Shown here: in pieces, positions 33,730 through 47,500 of the stretch
Layout of the letters: each line of letters starts with the position of its first letter
Position numbering within the stretch: the stretch's first letter is position 1
NCBI RefSeq assembly: GCF_032854445.1
Contig: NC_088295.1
Location: forward strand, 14,559,385-14,623,384
Origin: Liolophura sinensis
Taxonomy: Eukaryota > Mollusca > Polyplacophora > Chitonida > Chitonidae
Length of the DNA: 64,000 nt
Direction: 5' to 3'
Made by a program: the position numbers and the translations under genes
The notes under the pieces: model-generated
Told to the model about the DNA's origin: nothing
Databases searched by the model: none
Seen by the model: only the letters and a program-made list of their open reading frames with translations

Positions 33730-36700
33730 TAAAAACTGAAAGTCAACAGAAAGTACAAATATTTCAACATGAATACATGTACATAAATTGCAAACATTGT
33801 AAACTTTTCAGCCTTTTACAAGCTTGGGGAAACAGATAATAATTTAAATGACAGATGACAGCTGGGATTAGCCACACAAGACATGACCATGATGTTTCTG
33901 ATTATAAACATGAAAACATGTGTACATGGCAGATTAATTAACTAAATCAGAAATTGAAAAATGTAAGAATTTTTTTTAATTATCTCCTGCTGTGGCATGA
34001 ACCAATGACACGGCAATCCAACTCAGCAAAGTGAAATGACATGTTTTAATTATGCATGTAATAAAGTTGAGAGGAACAGCTAAAGAAAATCTAGACAACC
34101 TTTTCTAAAACTATTAAGTTGTTCTATATATGTACATCAAAATGTATAGTAAGGTCATATTTTCATGTACCATCAGCCATCTGTGGGATCTTGACTGACA
34201 TCCTATAACAGCTGCCTCTTATGACCTTTTTAATTTACAATTGCTTGCTAAAATTATCTAAATGTATTTAATTATATCTTGCAATCCATATCAACTTTTA
34301 CTTAAAGTATTGTCGAAACATCGTCAGTGGGATTAAATTCTGGATCATTTTGTATCATAATAAGCACTGATATTTTTATATATATCCATGTATACAACTA
34401 CAAAATACCTTGTTCGTTTAAAATCACATACGCGTGTAAAACAAAAGGTGGGCAAATAAGAATCCCATCTATAAAGGGAATTGTCATAAAAAAATTCCAA
34501 CACTGAGCAATATAAATTAAACAAACATAACTTGACGAAGGAATTGCTTTAATCCTTGATTAATTTTGTCTCATCTTTGGTGCTATTATACATGTTTTAT
34601 TATCTTTATTTTCACAAGCCAATAAGTTTATAACAGGAAAACATTCTGTTAATCATGTTTTGGTATCAGAATCATACAAATTCTGTAAGTTTGCTAGTTT
34701 CTTAGCCATTATTATAACAGAAATGGAGGCAGTCCTCCTTTTACAGTGCTTGTCCATCTGAATAAAGAACTGAGTAACAATAAACTTGTAACATTGTTGC
34801 CAGCTATGGCAACATCAAACCTAGTTGTTTGACACTGGTAACCTTGGTGGAGTATTAACAATGCTCCTAATTAACTCTATATAACATCCCACTGATAAAG
34901 GTTGTACACCCTACTCATTCGGATCACACAAGGATGATTTACAAGTGAAATATCACATGGACTATTGGCAAACAGAGCCATAATAAGGACAAGTGCATTG
35001 TTCTGGCAAACATTGACACAGCAAGTTGTTAACTGAAAGAAAAACTTCAAAGAACCTATGCCTTCAGCACAAAAAGTGTGAATGATTTAGTATACAAGGC
35101 TTGTCTGGTAATGTATTGCTGGCTGGAAGTCTTCAGTTCTTTTAGACAGGTATTTGTAAGAAATGGTAATTTCATGTAAGGCTACACCCAATACCAAACT
35201 AAGTTTATATCCACCAAATTTTCTAAACAAATACCGAAAAATACTCTTTATGAAAAACACAAGAATGTCTGATACACAACTACCCTAATTCTTCTCAAAT
35301 TTGGGACAGATATTAGTAGTGTTGAAAGTAGAATATTACATTTCTTTACCAGCCTTTTGGAAAAGTAAAGATATGAGTTGATGGTCTAATCATGTGAGAT
35401 AAAAGAAACTCAATATTCCTGCCCGAATCACGCATATATTGGCTAAAATGACCAGACCAGGGGACCCAAATTTTGCAAGAAATATGGTATATGGTATAGT
35501 TTCTCATGAGCAACTGTTACAAATTTTTGACTTACAAACAATTTATGTTGCAAATGTAAACATACTGATACATTTCAACTGGGTCCGTCCATTTTGTTTC
35601 TTTTTTACAAGTGTCTTTTGCACCTAGGGTTAATATACAGAGCTATGCCATTCAATGTCAGCCCTTGGTTTAGAGACTTGGCAAATCTTGTTAAGGTGAC
35701 ATACTTCTCTCGAGAAATACTTTTTCATTTGTTGGGATTCATGAAAATTTCATCTTTAGTTTACATTTTATTTTTTTTTCTATTTGTTGTAGATAGTGTT
35801 TGAAATAAATGATTAAAAAAAAACTTTCAAAAAATGTTTGAGTTTGCCGGAACAAGAGAGGTGGGTTACCAGGACTGGCCCTGTGCATATACCGGTGTAT
35901 AATACTGGTTTATACGAACCAGCCATAAAATCTAACAGAGTAAAATAAACCCATGCAGATAACTGAGGATGTTTCCCATATGTATTACAGCAGTAGCCTA
36001 AAAGAGCTCAGAACAATTATATACAATGGGTTATTTAACCTTTTTGTCATTCTTTACAACTCATTCAAATGATCAGAAAGCTGAGTTAACATATACAAAG
36101 TCACAACATTCATAATGGACATAATGTTTGATCGTCAGCAAAATGGAGAATGGAATGCTGTTCTTAACTTAAAATCATATATTACAATCATCTTTACAAT
36201 TTACATATAGTTGGGTCATTGCGACATCATGTATGTTGCATATGAACAATAGGTCACCCAAATGGTGCAATGGATGACACAAGTTTGCAACACACATACA
36301 CAGTATTAAAGAGATTTACACCCATAGTTATATATCACTTATTATGGCAAATTTTCCTTTATATACACACATTTAATTCAATAACATACATACAAATTAT
36401 CACCTATTTAGAAGATAATTAATCATAGTGTAACTTCAGCTATATTAACAAAATGCAAGCATAAGAACAATGACAATTCAACTATATAAATACACATTTA
36501 TTTGCAGATAACTCCTAACTTTGAAATCACTAATACCTTCAACCTGAGGAATTCCATTTCCACAGGCTGGATGTCATTTGTGACATGGTAGACTACCCTT
36601 TACACAAACTCACTAACAATAGATGGCAGTGGTAACAGCTTTAAATCAGTGCAAGCTATTAATTATCATCTAGATAAACTTAACTATGAACAATTTATTA

Positions 36701-37528
36701 GCAGTTCCTGATTTAAACATTAAACACATGGTGTGCAACAGGCATTCATAGGGATTTTCAGATGCCAGAGACATGACAATGTCCTTAAATGTCAAGAAAA
36801 AATATGATGGCCTATCATGTTACCTAAATGGTAAGAATAAAGAAAAACACTAATTACAGGTAAAATATATAGTGTACCTGTACGTGCACGTCTTGACAGA
36901 CAGGGCACAGCACTCATGTTTTTATTATGAGATTCAGCGCAAGCAAACATTTTCTTGAAATAAATTTTTAGTTTACACACTAACAAAGAGAAATGTGATT
37001 TTATATACAATGGATACACCACATGGAGCTGAAATGCACTATACTTAGTTAAATCTACCTTAGCTGGATAGTGCATAGGCTGTAACAACTAACAAATATA
37101 CAGGTATTACCCACAAGGCCTAAATTTCATATAACAAGAGTATACATTGATAAAAGCTGTCATTAATAGCAAAATCTTTCCTAAAATGGCTGCTATGTTT
37201 GTGCAAAAATATTTCTAAAACATGTTTATAAAATGAATTTTTAAATTTCAATGCAAAATCAAGCATCTTAGCGTATAGCATTAAAACGAAAAAAAAAATA
37301 GAAAACAAAAAAACCTTAAAATTCAGACAAAGGTGAGCTGGTGTCAAACATGAACTTTGTAACTGTACAAACGTTTAGATTTTCACGTGACAAAATTAAT
37401 GTTAAATGCAATAGAAGTAACAGTAACATCTTAAATAATTTACATCTTTGTAACGAAGAAAAAATGTGAAATGTGAATGCAGCTTTTTATAGGGTGGGAG
37501 GTGTATTAAGAGACAAGGGGTGGGTGTC
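33724..37528 (-). other. Probable long 3'UTR of the neuregulin-like gene
   Basis: The 3.8 kb after the stop codon is AT-rich, without supported exons, and only short open frames occur. Several minus-strand AATAAA hexamers exist; the one at 33724-33729 is followed by non-repetitive DNA and would give a UTR of about 3.8 kb. The actual end is unknown. Confidence 0.35.
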
Positions 37529-38545
37529 CTACAGAGACACAGGATCCTGGTCATCCCTTACATCTCGTAACTTGTCCCCAATAGGTGGAGGTGGTGGACT
37601 TTCCAAGTTCTCACTGAACAGGCGGAAATCAGCTGGCTCATACAGCTGGCTATTCACAAAGTCATCATCCATGTCAAGTGCATAAGGATTACAGGCATAC
37701 TGCGAGATGACAGGTGTGCCGTGCTCGTCCCACGACAGATTCCCGTCCGATCCCTTAGCGTGGTGGTTCTCTAGTGACAATATAGCAGGCACCCCTTCTG
37801 GGTCAGCCAGACTAGTGCTGCTGGAACTACTGTTAGAGTTGCTACTGTCCTCACTCGAGCTGTCCTCATCCTCATCATACAAACCTTTATCTGCCTCAAC
37901 ACCATTGCAACTGACACCAGCCGGGCGAGTCTGGGAGTTTTCCTCAACCATGGCCTCCTTGTGTGCCCCCGAGTTCTGCCTGGTGGCGCCCTCTACTGGG
38001 ATTGACTCGCTAAGGTCCTCCTCACTGATGTGCAGGTCGACCTGCAGCTCTGGGTGTTTAGCCGTCAAATCCTCCTCTTCGTCACTGCTATCCTCCTCAT
38101 CTCCCAGCATAGCAGCATTGGCAAGCGGCAATGCCACACCATTCAGGCCACCATCATTGGCAACTCTGGAGTTTTCCGCGGAAACTTCGCCTGAGAATGT
38201 GGATTCTTTGGGAAGACTTGAAGAGGAATTGCAGGATACAGAATCTGGGGAGTTCACAGAAGTGTCCTTGCCTGTTGGCAAGTCCGAACCATGAGCTGTA
38301 TCGGGAGAGTCTCTGCCATCCACAGCAGAAGGTGGATCGTCAGCTTCCAATGAGACAGCATTTAGTCTGTACCTCGGTGGATGTGCGTTTGTTGACTGAT
38401 TGACTGGCTTCTCTCGCAGATGCACTGGTGAGCTGTTTGGAAAGTGTGCAAAAACATGGTTGGCCACAACAGGTTGTATGGGTTGGTCATTGACAGGTTG
38501 TCCACTTTCCATGAGGATGAACACACTCTCATCAGTCTGGGTGGT
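37529..38545 (-). CDS. Neuregulin-like terminal exon: acidic, Ser-rich cytoplasmic tail
   Basis: One exon of 338 codons plus stop (TAG at 37531-37529). Starts TTQTDESVFILMESGQ. Contains acidic/Ser blocks (DEEDSSDEEEDL and DEDEDSSSEDSSNSNSSSSS, CK2-like), a PPPPPIG stretch and Tyr-containing C-terminal motifs (ACNPYALDMDDDF, NSQLYEPADF), ending DPVSL. I do not recognise the sequence motifs of vertebrate neuregulin tails. A 195-codon open frame on the opposite strand at 37707-38294 is a shadow of its codon bias. Confidence 0.9.
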   Translation of the reverse strand, partial: TTQTDESVFILMESGQPVNDQPIQPVVANHVFAHFPNSSPVHLREKPVNQSTNAHPPRYRLNAVSLEADDPPSAVDGRDSPDTAHGSDLPTGKDTSVNSPDSVSCNSSSSLPKESTFSGEVSAENSRVANDGGLNGVALPLANAAMLGDEEDSSDEEEDLTAKHPELQVDLHISEEDLSESIPVEGATRQNSGAHKEAMVEENSQTRPAGVSCNGVEADKGLYDEDEDSSSEDSSNSNSSSSSTSLADPEGVPAILSLENHHAKGSDGNLSWDEHGTPVISQYACNPYALDMDDDFVNSQLYEPADFRLFSENLESPPPPPIGDKLRDVRDDQDPVSL

Positions 38546-41500
38546 CTACAACAGGTAAATATAGTGGTCAGACAGGTAAAGCCTCACTATAAGCTCCAGG
38601 AGGCAGGTAATCATTTACAACACTTCACTTTCAAGGTTTACTTAAAGCAATAACAACAATAAAAGCAAACTGAAAGAAAACAACAATAAATAGCATATAC
38701 ATTTACCAGAAATACAAAATTATAATATTACACACAAAAATTTACAGTACAAAGTTACCAGTAGAATTATTGCTTTAATTCAACGATTTGTCTTTCGAAA
38801 GTTAAGATCAGTACTAGTAATGCACAAAATGCAAAATGCAACTGGAAATTGAGTGCAGCAAAAAGTTTCAACATGCTGTTTCAAGTTAAGGGCTTCATGC
38901 TGAACAGTTAAGACATGGGCAAAGTGATATCAATAGAAAAAAACAAAATAAGCTGTAAATACAAATGTGTAACAGAAGATTTTATGAGCTGTGATAAATT
39001 GTACACATATTCAGACTTCGATAAGGCCGGATTTTACCATGGACATCTTCTTAGGATTGGAAGAGTTAGCTGCTGAATCGACCTCATCTCTGAGGAGAGG
39101 TTTGTAGGACTCATTAACATCCCGTCTCCTCTCTTCCCTCCGTTTGTAAAAACTTGTTCTCTTCTGCCTAAATCAAACAGGGTGTAACTGATATGTAATA
39201 CTGGAGTACTTTCATCAATAATGACTAATCTGTAAAGAATCCACTCTTCTTGGTCTGAAAGAAAACTTATATCCTAGTTGCACAATAAAAAAGGCAAAGC
39301 CTTGTAAGATGTAAGTAAAAGTAATTAGATTAGGAATCTACTGGTAAGTCAGTAAGTGTTTTGATTGAAGTAACAAAATATAGAGCAAGATTAAATGCTT
39401 ATGTCTTGTAGACATGAAATTTAAGTAAATACTTTAAAGCAAACCAAAAAAATAACAACACATTTCATCTAACAGTAAATTCACTTTTTGATTAATTTAT
39501 TTATTTATTTGATTGGTGTTTTACACCAGTCTCAAGGATATTTCACTTATACAACGGTGGCCAGCATTATGGTGGGAGGAAAACCATGACCATCCACAGG
39601 TTGCAAATTCACTTTTCGAAGCAAATTTCCAAGATCCATAAACCAAAGAAAAATAATTTTGTTGACTGACTACCTGACAACTCATACAAATTTCATTCAG
39701 AAGTAATTATTGAAGTAATTATATATAGGGTCACATATATATATGTACTAAGCAAGCTAACAAAATAATTATCAGAATCAGAATTGCTGGATATCTAAAT
39801 TTCTTAAGTTTTTGAAGATGTCAACAGCATACGTAGGTTACTATGGACACGGAGAAGGAGGTACTTACTTGGCCAAGTAGTAAGACAGTATACAGATGAC
39901 TATGAAGACCAGGCAGGCAATCACTATGCCTATAACTATTAAGGTACGGTCACGTTCAAGTTTTGCTTTGGCTGGAAATAAACCATGTCTGTCTTACATA
40001 TACGGTTAATCAGTGTTATATTGGAACAGGAGCTTTGTGGCTGCTGCATATACCCCCAACTCTGGCATGCTGACCATGGCATACGTGCTGGTCCTCCAGA
40101 GATGAGGGTTACCACAACAACCAATGGTTACCATGGTAATGCATGCTTTTCAGAATCGTCCATCTCATGCAAACAAAAGTTTGTGATCATTTGCTTTTTA
40201 AATCTGAAATGAGTATTTAATAAACAAACATTTTTATCAACATTAGTATGTTTAAACTGAGTGGTACATTATCACCATGGCAACCAATGAAGCACAATTA
40301 TGTTTTCCATCAAGCCTAACAAATGCAAATGATTTTTATGCAACATAAACATTCTAAAAAATGGAAAATAATAAGCTGACAATTAACAGGGGAATTTCAG
40401 ACAAGCTGAAAACATGCCATGTACTTCTTCAATAAACAAAAACAAAAGCAGCATTCAGTTGGTTAGATTTTGCATTGAAACTTCAGGCTTACCAATCACT
40501 TTTTACCAGCTATAAATAATTCAAACGAAACAAATGGCAATGAAATATAAACATGACAAAACACTGAGCTAGAAAAACAAATGTCAGCATTATCACACAT
40601 ACACATCACAGAGAGAGAGAATCGAACTCTTCATCAAGTTGTAACTCTTTTACATCTAGTTAGAAGAGGACAATAGACACCTTTGCACACACATTCAGCT
40701 TCTGAACAAAAGAAATTGTAAAGCTCTCTACACAATAAAAAGCCATGATTTTGCAACCACCAAGGCTGTTTTACATTTCCTTAACACAGCACACACTTCT
40801 AAGGGCTGCAATGGAGCAATTTGATATCCTATTGTAAACCTTAGATCCTGAGCTGTGCTCAGAACACATCATGAGTGAATACATTTACACTGAATCTGTG
40901 AGATGTTTTACGTTACTAGCGGTATAAGGGCATTTGAATTCCATCCTTCATTTATGGACACTGCTGGAATCCATTCCTTAACAATGAAAGTTGCCATGAA
41001 AGAAATCTATTTGATGTGTACTCTAACAAGGTGTCTGCAAAACAGCCAAGGTTTTATCTGCTACAATATCTACATTTTAATTTCAGCAGGGTGAAGTACA
41101 TTAGGGTGAAAATTGCTCAATGAATGAAAATAAAACAGAATAATCTGTCCTAAAAGCAATTCCAAAAACATCACTCATACTTAGATGTTGGGATTTGCAA
41201 GACTATCAATCACTTTGTGATGTAGGGATTTGCAAACCTATCAATCATTCTGTGACATTGGGATTTGCAAGACTATCAATCATACTGAGATGTAAGGATT
41301 TGCTAAAGAGGTAAGTTTCAGAACAACTCCAGTACAAATCAGAATTACACTGTATTTGTACCATTCAAGTGGAATAATGTACTTGGCAATCAACACTGGT
41401 GCCAAAACCAAGTGGCAATGGAATCTGGGATGCATTTCTCAGTTGTATAATGCTGGGATAGCTACATGTGCAGTACTGGTAGATCAAATGATGCCATGAA

Positions 41501-44500
41501 TCTATTGGAGCATTCTTAAGTTTTCAATTTCATCCTGAATGAAATGGTACGCACATTGACACTTTGACATATAAAAAGCATGCAGAAAAAAAGCAACCAT
41601 ATGTACATACTTTCAAATGGTCCAAACACTCTGAAGACATCCCTATATTCGCAGCGTTTTCCAGAAAATTCCTGAGAGCACCTAAATATGAGCAATGATA
41701 ATGAAAGTGTTATTGTAGAGAGATGGATGGCAAGGAGTGGCAAGCTCAGAGGATTACAGGACAGAAGACGCTGAGAGAATGGACACCACCCCCGGAGTTC
41801 TGAGCCACACCCATGCCTGGGAGCCACGTCTCACTCTACTATTACCTGTAAGCAGGACTGAGGTTATCTAGCACAGACTTTTACATACGGACAGTGATTA
41901 TACGTTCTAAAAAAGGACCACACAGAAGGCAGGTTATTGTTGTTCCAGGTGTAAACAAGCCTTGCCAATCAAGTTCTGTGGTTGATCTTCAAGCAAGGCT
42001 ATCAGCAAGTACTTAAGACAGAGTACCATCACACCAGCCCATCTATAGGCCGCCTGCTGCAAAACACATGCCACATCAAGGTCATATCAAGGACAACCAA
42101 ATTGGATTCTGCTTTCACACAACTAGGTTAATATGAACAACAAGTTTCAAAATCCATAACAAGTTGTTATTCTGTTTTAGTGTAAAAACAATTTTCAAAT
42201 TATCTCCAACTTTGACCACAACAAGGGTTAATTTAAGAACAACAAATCTGTCAACACCATGCAGACAGGCCTAGGTTTGAATTTTGTATGCATTTAAAGA
42301 CTAACAATAATGGACATTTCTTTGAAATCACTGCCAGTGTCGAGTAGGCATGGACAGTTTACCTGACACCTAATGGGCAGTCCCCTCAACAGGGGGGTAA
42401 TCCTTTAGTGAGGTAAAACACTGAACAGCCAACAGCCAGTCTGGCAGATCAAGACAAAATATCAATTTACATCTGAAAATGGTGACAAGGTCAGAAAAGG
42501 CTCCTCATTGAGAAACTTGATGGTAAGGCAGTCATATTGCGCCTGGTGTAGATGGAATCAGTCAGTAATAGTACAATGTAATTGGAAACAAAACTTGGCA
42601 TGCCATGCTCAAAGATCAGCAACAGGGAACATGTGTTTGGTGGGCCTGATCCCACCGTCCTACCCTCTCGTGGTGGTTCCTCTGTATAGGGGTATATGGC
42701 CTGCTGATGCTGACATCGGTCCCCACCATGGGTGATAGGACACCTGTAACACCAGCAGCAGCACAACTTAGTATGGTTTCAAACAATTAGTCACCTCTCT
42801 TTCTTCTCAGGTAAACCATGATGAGATGAATACTTGTCATACAAAATGGTAATTATGGCAACAAAATCTACACTTTTCCAACACTTACTTAGGCTTTGGC
42901 AGAAAAAAACCTCTGCAGCTGTTTATATCTGTTTCCACAAATTTTGCATCACAAGCCCTTCCAGCAACCAGAATACACTAGGCATTACACTATACATAGG
43001 AAGAAAATTCCCTCCTCTTTGCCCTACACATCTTCACAAAGGATCAGACACAAGTTATATCTGCAGTAATGCCTTCAGCTTTTAAATCTCTTAGACTGTT
43101 TCCTTTTAAATTAAATAGCAGTATATCATAGTAACATTGTAACAATTTTAGGGGGTGATCAAAATCACTCCCTATAACTCACCATAAACTAGCCTTATGA
43201 CTCTGAGCTTGAAATTATACCTTTATTTGAGCTGATTGCCGCATGAGATGAGGTAAGGTAAATGATATCCACAAAATGTGCTATTTTATGATACTCCCTC
43301 TTTATGTTATACACTAACCCGAAAATGAACAGACAAGCCTTGGTAAATTGATAAATGGGATCAATCTCTCTCTCAAAAACTCACCTTCAACTAGTCGGAT
43401 CAATCTGAGTTTAAAATATATAGTTTTACTTACACCGATTTATAAGGCCTTTAATATTCATAAAATGTCTTGAATTTATGATATCCCCCTCTTTGTATGT
43501 TGGGTGAACTGTGCACTAACCGTACACAAACAGGAATTCCTTGATAAGATAATGAATTTGCAATATTACCCTCCTTTACAGACATTTTGAACATAAAACT
43601 TAATTGACAATGGCTGGACCAGTAGGCTGTAGTAAAACTGGGCCTTCGCAAAATTTTAATCCCAAAAGAGTGAGAATATTTTTAACTGTCTTTATGCCTT
43701 ACAGCACCAATTATCATTGTCACAAACCTGGTAGATAAAAATTACAAAAATAACAAATGAAATTTTGGATTAATTTCATTTATGCAATCTATACTTTCAA
43801 TAAATATAGTTTCTCATTATATTCATATTATGAACTAAATAGAATGTTTAATGAACATTAAAGTTCATGGTTTAGTTTATTTTTGTTCAATGTACTATGC
43901 CACTACATATATAGAGGTACAGTAGAAATCTTACCGACAAAATCGTTCACCCAGATCCTTTGAATAGAAACACTTTCCCCCATTGAGACAGAGACCTCGG
44001 TGAGCCTTCCTGCAAAGAGTAAATCTAGGGGAGGTCTGCTCCACAGGAACTGTTGTGGTGGTGTCTGCAAACATGAATCGAAAGATGGAATTACCACACA
44101 TGTAGTGTTCACCTGCATGCTGTTTTTATACCTAACACCTGGCTGAGCTATGCACACTCAAAACCACTAACTTGCATATTATGCCAGCCAATGACCATAT
44201 TTAATGATACTTTTACACTCATCCACATCGTCAACTTTAATGCAGTTTAATACTTCACAAATATAAACCATAAAGCAACAATACATCAACATAGTACAAC
44301 ATGGATGTACTCAGTGAGAACAACAAAAAATCAAAATCTGCATTATGTCATTTCTTCAATGGGTATAAAGGCTCTATGAATAGTAAGTTAGTTAGGATTT
44401 TGATATGTTATTTTCCAGGTAACACAATTTAATACAGCAGCTATATTTATTTTCATCAAGTATTTACATTTAAACATTGACTCACCTGATTTGCTTGTTA

Positions 44501-47500
44501 CTGAAAACAAAAAAAAAAATAATATCATGAACACATGCACCCACAAAGGCATGTCATAATGACAGGTCTGCTTAGGATATACAGAATTATCTCCCTTTAC
44601 ATTTCCCACACAATACACACTACACTTCATGATAAAAAAGTGCTTCTGCCAGACTGTTTTCATTGGTCAGAATCTAGCTTTTACAAACAGCCAAAGAAAT
44701 GTCGACAGTGTGTCTTGTGCCTACAGCTGGTAAAAAAAAAAACACGTCCCAAAGTGATTCTCCGGTTTTAAGTCAAACTTGTCTGTTTAGTACTATGAAG
44801 GAGGTGGTCTAATTACAGTTGGGCATTGGGTGCAGTTTCCCCAAAGACCTCAAACCGGAGTTACGCTGTATCAGGGAGTTGGAGGAGAGCCAATGTCAGG
44901 GTCTGCTTTACTATACCACTTGTTTCCTTCACCAGGTAAACACATGGAGACAAGCAGTCTGAAACTTCACTCTTCTGGGAACTGAGGGAAGAAAGCAACA
45001 GAACTGTACCGAGATAGAACACTAAACTGGAAATTCAGAGGTATCTTCGACATTAAAGAACAAAACTCTGATCTAAATGAGGGAAAAGAATCTCTCTGCA
45101 CATCAGGCAAATCAAGACAGAAGTTTGCAGGAGAATGGAAAGTAACAGCTCTAATTTGGATGAGCATTATGAAAAGGAGATAAAGTTTGCCTGCAGGTGT
45201 ACATTCACAAACCTTTCCATCCAAATCCAAAGAAGACATTTTTATGACATAACCAAGAAATTTTCATTATGAAATTTACTACGATCGAGAGTAAAACATA
45301 ATTTACAAGTTCAAAACAAATTCAAATCTTTCTGCTGAGAAACAATGGGTAAACATGGTAAATTAGGCCTATTAACCCAAGATGACAGACATCTGTACAC
45401 ATTTTTGACACTTATTAGATCGAAAGTGTGAATCTCTAATAATAAGCATATATAGAAAGTACAGCAAATGGACAAAAGACTGAAGAAACCTGAAAGCCTG
45501 CAGCATAGTTTGCTACTGATTTATGTAAGGCTGTAAGAGGTAGAAATTACAAAAAAGAAAATCAGATGAGAACAGATGTATCCAAATGCTAGTGGACTAT
45601 GCACAACACAACCAATGTTGTGACAAATTAGCAAATAAAAATGTATACATCAAATTCCATAAATCCTCATCCCTGCTAAACCAATTCCACTTTTGCCAAT
45701 GAAGAGATACAGTTTTTCAGGCCCCTCAACAGCAGTATGAAAAACCTAACATATACCACATAGTTTCAGTTTGTTTTCAAGGATTTGGTGATCTGACCTT
45801 ACTAGTACAGGCAGAACCAATAAACATGCCTGTATCAGATGGCCTAGTGCTATGTGCTAAGTTTATGCTCAGGACCACCTGGCAGAGATGTGAGACAAGA
45901 CATAAACAAGCTACTGCTGGCCAAAAGTTAAGGAAAACAAACAGCCTAAAAAATGGAAGTGATTTAAAATGTTTAAAGCACAAAGGACACACTAGTGAAA
46001 AATACTTGAAATTCTCTTCGTCCCTTATGTTTATTTATTGCTTTGCTTATCGGTTTAATCTGGACACACTATCTGGTGTGCTGCTGGCGGCCTATCAAAA
46101 ACCCTGTGTATATAGCCACTGTCCCTGCCACCCTGTCCAGCTAGCTATAACATACATGCTTGGCCCTTGGGTTGCAATTAAGTTGAAAAATGGCCCCAGT
46201 CAGAGGTGTTGATAAACTGTATCCATTAGGATGGGCCAAAGTCTGGAGTTTATCAAAAACCCCTGTGGATCATGTACCTAGCTCCCATCTGCTAGTCTTA
46301 TCCAGCAGCATTTCTGCTTAGATTGCCACAAACACCAGACAAGACACCCAGACATATAACCCCACTCTCACAACAAGGCCATCTTAATTGCAAGGAAAAT
46401 ACCAACATGAAGTATACATCAGATTAACACTGTTTAATACTAGTATAACAGAGTTACAGCATATACATAGTAAAACTAGAGCAATGGTGACAGTGTGATA
46501 CCTGGCAAATTATCATAGGTAACCACTGGAATATAACTTCTTGCTAATTTATCCCAGTTAGGTTTCCATCCTGTTTACACAAATGCATTAACAACTTACA
46601 TGTACATGGCCCTATCATCTTGGCTTAATTTCAGTTAGGTAAAAATATGCTCTTATGTTATTTGCAATGCAAATGTCACTTGTCTATAAACACCAACTAC
46701 AAAAATATTTCAATTTATTTTTGCTCAATTTTTCAATCACATAAAATGCATTTTCTAATCATATGGTGAACCAGTGAATTCACATCAGGTTTCTGCACAT
46801 TAAAATGCAGACTGTACGATTTCTCCATTCCAAATGCATGCACAGCATTTGCTAAACAGGCCTTGACACAAACTATTTTGGAAAATATTGATGTTATGTC
46901 ACTAATACCCACAGTGTCTCAACAGATCACTATAGACTGTTACTATGTGTAGGATATAACATCCTTTATTCTTTTTGCTTAAAATCCCATTTATAGTCAA
47001 AATACTCCTCGTCCGATATTTAGGACATCTATGCAGCATACATTATTAAATCTGTACCTTCTATATCCACTGTTCTTTCCACGTGTTTGAGGACATTTTC
47101 TGCAACACATTTGTACTCCCCTTCAGCTCTTCTTGAGGCCCTTCGGTACTGCAAGCGAGATCCTCGTCTGTAAAAGATAATATCACCAACATTACCAATC
47201 GGCCATCCCAAATGTAAAGTGGTCCACCAAAATATTTCTAAAACTCAAGTGTTGGACAGTCACTGTTGCTGAAGGGAGTCTCACTCAAAGTCTATCATTT
47301 TACTGGATTTTGCTTTGTGTGCCAAAACCACTCTCCATTTCTACCTTAAGACTTAACACAGCAGATGGTGATTAATTCTCCTTGACTTCCTTGAAAATGA
47401 TCAGCAATTTCCCAGTACCTTATACATATTTTAGGTCAACTAAAGTTTCCTTTTTGGCTTTGTGGCAGCAGCTAAGACTAGAGGCCTGAAAGAGTATACT

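Noticed and set aside
37707-38294. 195-codon open frame on the plus strand
   Set aside because: It lies antisense to the Ser/Glu-rich cytoplasmic tail exon and is a product of that codon bias.
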